A stretch of DNA of 64,000 nucleotides from Flavobacterium panacagri (GTDB lineage Bacteria > Bacteroidota > Bacteroidia > Flavobacteriales > Flavobacteriaceae). The stretch covers positions 2,418,001 to 2,482,000 of the forward strand of contig NZ_CP119766.1 of NCBI RefSeq assembly GCF_030378165.1, written 5' to 3'. Below the pieces are notes generated by a model, which was not told where the DNA came from, did not search any database, and saw nothing but the letters and a program-made list of their open reading frames with translations. How positions within the stretch are numbered: the first letter of the stretch is position 1; every line of letters starts with the position of its first letter. Below, one piece after another: positions 62,027 to 64,000 of the stretch. The position numbers and the translations under genes are program-made.

Positions 62027-62154
62027 TTTTATTTAATTTTAGATATTGATATTTACTCAAAGAATGGATTTTTTACAAGATATACCAGGCCATACTATTG
62101 CTTAAAATTTGACTGATGCCGATATTTGTCTAATATTATAATCAGGATAACATG

Positions 62155-62178
62155 TATATTTGTGCTTTAAGTACAAAT
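62155..62178 (+). promoter_or_regulatory. Methyltransferase promoter with operator-like dyad
   Basis: TATATTTG at 62155-62162 is an exact -7 box, 40 bases before the ATG. The 20 bases ATTTGTGCTTTAAGTACAAA plus a final T (62158-62178) form a dyad with 9 of 10 positions symmetrical, lying over the end of the -7 box and the expected start of transcription. Confidence 0.5.
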
Positions 62179-62201
62179 TGGCATAAAAAAGAGTAAGAGC
62201 A

Positions 62202-63188
62202 ATGAGTGAAAAGTTTAAGGTAGGAAGTTTGTATGCAGGTATTGGTGGAATTTGTATGGGATTTAAAAATTCTGGATTTGACTTACTTTGGGCCAATGAG
62301 TTTGATAAAAATGCTTGTGTAACTTACCGAGAAAACTTCAAACATACGCTTATAGAAGGAGATGTTTTGCAATTGGATTTAGATACTATTCCAAAAGTTG
62401 ACATTTTAACTGGCGGATTTCCCTGCCAGCCGTTTTCTGTAGCTGGTTATAGAAAAGGTTTTGATGATAATAGAGGGAATCATTTTTTTAGAATTTTAGA
62501 TTTCGCAGATACAATGCGACCTAAAGTAATATTCTTAGAAAATGTAAAAAACCTTGTAAATCACGACAACGGAAAAACAATGAAAGTGATTGAATCTTCC
62601 TTAAGAGAAAGAAACTATTCCTTTCAATCACAAGTTTTAAATACCAAAGATTACGGGAACATACCTCACAATAGAGAAAGGATATTTATGGTGGCATTTG
62701 ATACATTGGAGTATCCTGATGCAGAAAGAACTTTTGAGTTTCCAAAGAAAGAAGAATTGACTCGAACAATTGAAGATGTAATTACAAAAGAAAAAGTAGA
62801 AGAGAATTTCTATTATAAGGAAGATAAATACATGTTCAATATGCTGAAAGAGACAATGAAGTCAAAAGATACAGTATATCAATTCAGAAGGCAGTATGTA
62901 AGAGAAAATAAATCGAATGTCTGCCCAACTTTAACTGCAAATATGGGAACTGGCGGCCATAATGTTCCTTTAATAAAAACAGATTTTGGATTTAGGAAGC
63001 TGACGCCGAGAGAATGTTTAAGATTCCAAGGTTTTCCTGATTCATTTAAAATTCCGGCCAAACTGGCCAATTCCAGTTTGTACAAACAGGCAGGAAACTC
63101 TGTAAGTGTTCCAGTAATTGAAGCATTATCTAAAAAAATATTGGAAGTCCTAGAAAATGTCCCAGTATTGACTAATGAAGTGCAATAA
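62202..63188 (+). CDS. DNA C5-cytosine methyltransferase
   Basis: 328 residues, the length of a type II enzyme. Motifs appear in order: I in SLYAGIGGICMGFKNSGFD, IV with catalytic Cys75 in GGFPCQPFSVAG, VI with Glu113 in FLENVKNL, VIII in NIPHNRERIFMV, IX in RKLTPRECLRFQGFP and X in YKQAGNSVSVPVIEAL. The target-recognition region is about 170-265; the sequence it reads cannot be told by eye. The neighbouring convergent gene encodes a likely nuclease, so this is probably the modification half of a restriction-modification pair. The operator-like dyad at its promoter suggests controlled expression. Confidence 0.96.
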   Translation: MSEKFKVGSLYAGIGGICMGFKNSGFDLLWANEFDKNACVTYRENFKHTLIEGDVLQLDLDTIPKVDILTGGFPCQPFSVAGYRKGFDDNRGNHFFRILDFADTMRPKVIFLENVKNLVNHDNGKTMKVIESSLRERNYSFQSQVLNTKDYGNIPHNRERIFMVAFDTLEYPDAERTFEFPKKEELTRTIEDVITKEKVEENFYYKEDKYMFNMLKETMKSKDTVYQFRRQYVRENKSNVCPTLTANMGTGGHNVPLIKTDFGFRKLTPRECLRFQGFPDSFKIPAKLANSSLYKQAGNSVSVPVIEALSKKILEVLENVPVLTNEVQ

Positions 63189-63194
63189 TTTTTC

Positions 63195-63215
63195 ACTTCA
63201 GAATTCTGCTGAAGT
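63195..63215. terminator. Hairpin between convergent methyltransferase and nuclease genes
   Basis: ACTTCAG at 63195-63201 pairs with CTGAAGT at 63209-63215. It lies 6 bases past the methyltransferase stop and 14 bases past the nuclease stop on the other strand. The T run is weak. Confidence 0.6.
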
Positions 63216-63229
63216 TATTATTGTCTGAT

Positions 63230-63994
63230 TTAAGAATTTAATAGCTGTACTAAACCATCAATAGGATGTAGATCGCCGCTTTGAATATAGTAATTGCTGA
63301 CATCCATTTTAGTATATTGATTTAGCATTGCGTTTTGAGGAAGGACATCATTATTATTGATTGTATTTTTAAGATCTTGGTGGCTGCAATATCCGGCTAT
63401 ATCAAATTCCCAGACCGAATTGAAAATTAATTTTTCTATTTCTTCTTTAGTCATTTCATCAGTATACAAATATTTTCTAGCAGTAAATAGTTTTTTAATA
63501 TCCGGTTGAATTCTAACCAAAATGAAATAATCGTATTGAATTGTAGAGCCGTTATTTAAGGAAAGATTTGGAATGTATTGTCCTTGATGATTCCAGTCTT
63601 TTGTTTCAAGAAGCAATAAATTGGACTGAGCTGCGGCAGATTTAACATTGATTTTTCTACCCTTAATTTCCAAATCTGAATCATCCCAAACACCTTCACC
63701 GTAAATTTCGAAATCAGGTTCTTTAGAGTTAAGATTTTTGGCTTTAAAATAATTGTAAAGTAGAACCTCTGCTAATTTTCCTTGAAAAGTATTGCAGAAT
63801 TTCTCGCTTTTTGTTCTTTGATATTGTCCACCTGTTCTGCAATTTCTATGATGCCCTTTTCCGAAACACATTTCAAATGAAAAATTTATAACTTTTTGAA
63901 TATCAATTTCTGATATTGGAGAACCTGTAAAGGTTTTTACATTGCTAACATAATAATAATCTTTATGATCAAATACTTTGTGGTTCAGTTTCAT
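63230..63994 (-). CDS. PD-(D/E)XK nuclease, probable type II restriction endonuclease
   Basis: 254 residues from the ATG at 63994; the frame stays open to the window edge, so the true start could lie beyond 64000. The nuclease-like core shows a helix Glu in FQGKLAEVLLYNYF (Glu76), then PDFEIYGEG with Pro93-Asp94 and, 14 residues on, DLEIKG with Glu109 and Lys111, followed by INVKSAAAQSN. This matches PD-X14-EXK. An N-terminal His/Cys-rich segment (GKGHHRNCRTGGQYQR) is unusual and might contact DNA. It is convergent with a cytosine methyltransferase and 41 bases from it, the usual layout of a type II pair. I do not recognise a specific prototype enzyme. Confidence 0.72.
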   Translation of the reverse strand: MKLNHKVFDHKDYYYVSNVKTFTGSPISEIDIQKVINFSFEMCFGKGHHRNCRTGGQYQRTKSEKFCNTFQGKLAEVLLYNYFKAKNLNSKEPDFEIYGEGVWDDSDLEIKGRKINVKSAAAQSNLLLLETKDWNHQGQYIPNLSLNNGSTIQYDYFILVRIQPDIKKLFTARKYLYTDEMTKEEIEKLIFNSVWEFDIAGYCSHQDLKNTINNNDVLPQNAMLNQYTKMDVSNYYIQSGDLHPIDGLVQLLNS

Positions 63995-64000
63995 AGCTGT

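Noticed and set aside
1..64000. tRNA, rRNA, integrase, phage or insertion-sequence genes
   Set aside because: I looked on both strands and found no convincing cloverleaf, rRNA segment or recombinase motif. Subtle RNA genes could be missed without a covariance search.

Overview
The window looks like a chromosomal segment of a Flavobacterium-type member of the Bacteroidota. The DNA is AT-rich. It has two SusC/SusD pairs, an ECF sigma/FecR pair of the Bacteroides-expansion type, several genes preceded by the Bacteroidetes -7 element TAnnTTTG, and many intergenic palindromic repeats. I saw no tRNA, rRNA, CRISPR array, transposase or phage gene.

Layout. 1-2744 (minus strand): a NarL-type response regulator cut by the window edge, and its TPR sensor kinase. 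3050-6155: a PepSY-like secreted protein, a LacI regulator, an AraC regulator and a PEBP-like protein. 6405-37911: a large xylan utilisation region. It holds two different alpha-glucuronidases (GH67, GH115), an SDR oxidoreductase and mannonate dehydratase for glucuronate, a GH10 xylanase, a GPH-type sugar symporter, two GH43 enzymes, a GntR regulator with xylB and xylA, a small transaldolase, a SusC/SusD/glycan-binding-protein operon ending in a GH10 xylanase with inserted binding modules, a GH35-like enzyme and a sialate O-acetylesterase-type esterase. 38047-40122: a LysR regulator divergent from an MBL-fold hydrolase and a gamma-glutamylcyclotransferase-like protein. 40133-56633: an ECF sigma factor divergent from FecR, an STN-domain SusC, a SusD, two TlpA thioredoxins, an M16 double-domain peptidase, DsbD and a class V aminotransferase. 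56686-61960: a MarR-GNAT fusion, an L,D-transpeptidase-like protein, a lipoprotein, a CPA2 antiporter and a small protein of unknown function. 62202-63994: a C5-cytosine methyltransferase convergent with a PD-(D/E)XK nuclease, probably a type II restriction-modification pair.

How it works together. Surface SusCD, the glycan-binding protein and GH10 should capture and cut glucuronoarabinoxylan. Esterase, GH115, GH67 and GH43 remove side groups and shorten oligomers. The symporter imports products for the signal-peptide-less GH43, and XylA/XylB feed xylulose 5-phosphate to the pentose pathway. The 10-mer CAACCGATTG, with the central CG typical of LacI operators, occurs six times, always inside this region: before GH67, twice around the symporter promoter, twice before susC, and once inside a GH43 gene. 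It is the probable operator of the regulon, with the LacI protein at 3582 the first candidate to bind it.

The least explained part is 40133-56633. An anti-sigma-controlled TonB receptor is followed by an envelope thiol-redox and peptidase set. A 19-copy heptanucleotide repeat lies between fecR and the receptor, and an attenuator-like leader lies before dsbD. Long inverted repeats fill the spacers. I read it as a possible surface-triggered system for importing and reducing (poly)peptide cargo, which is inference.
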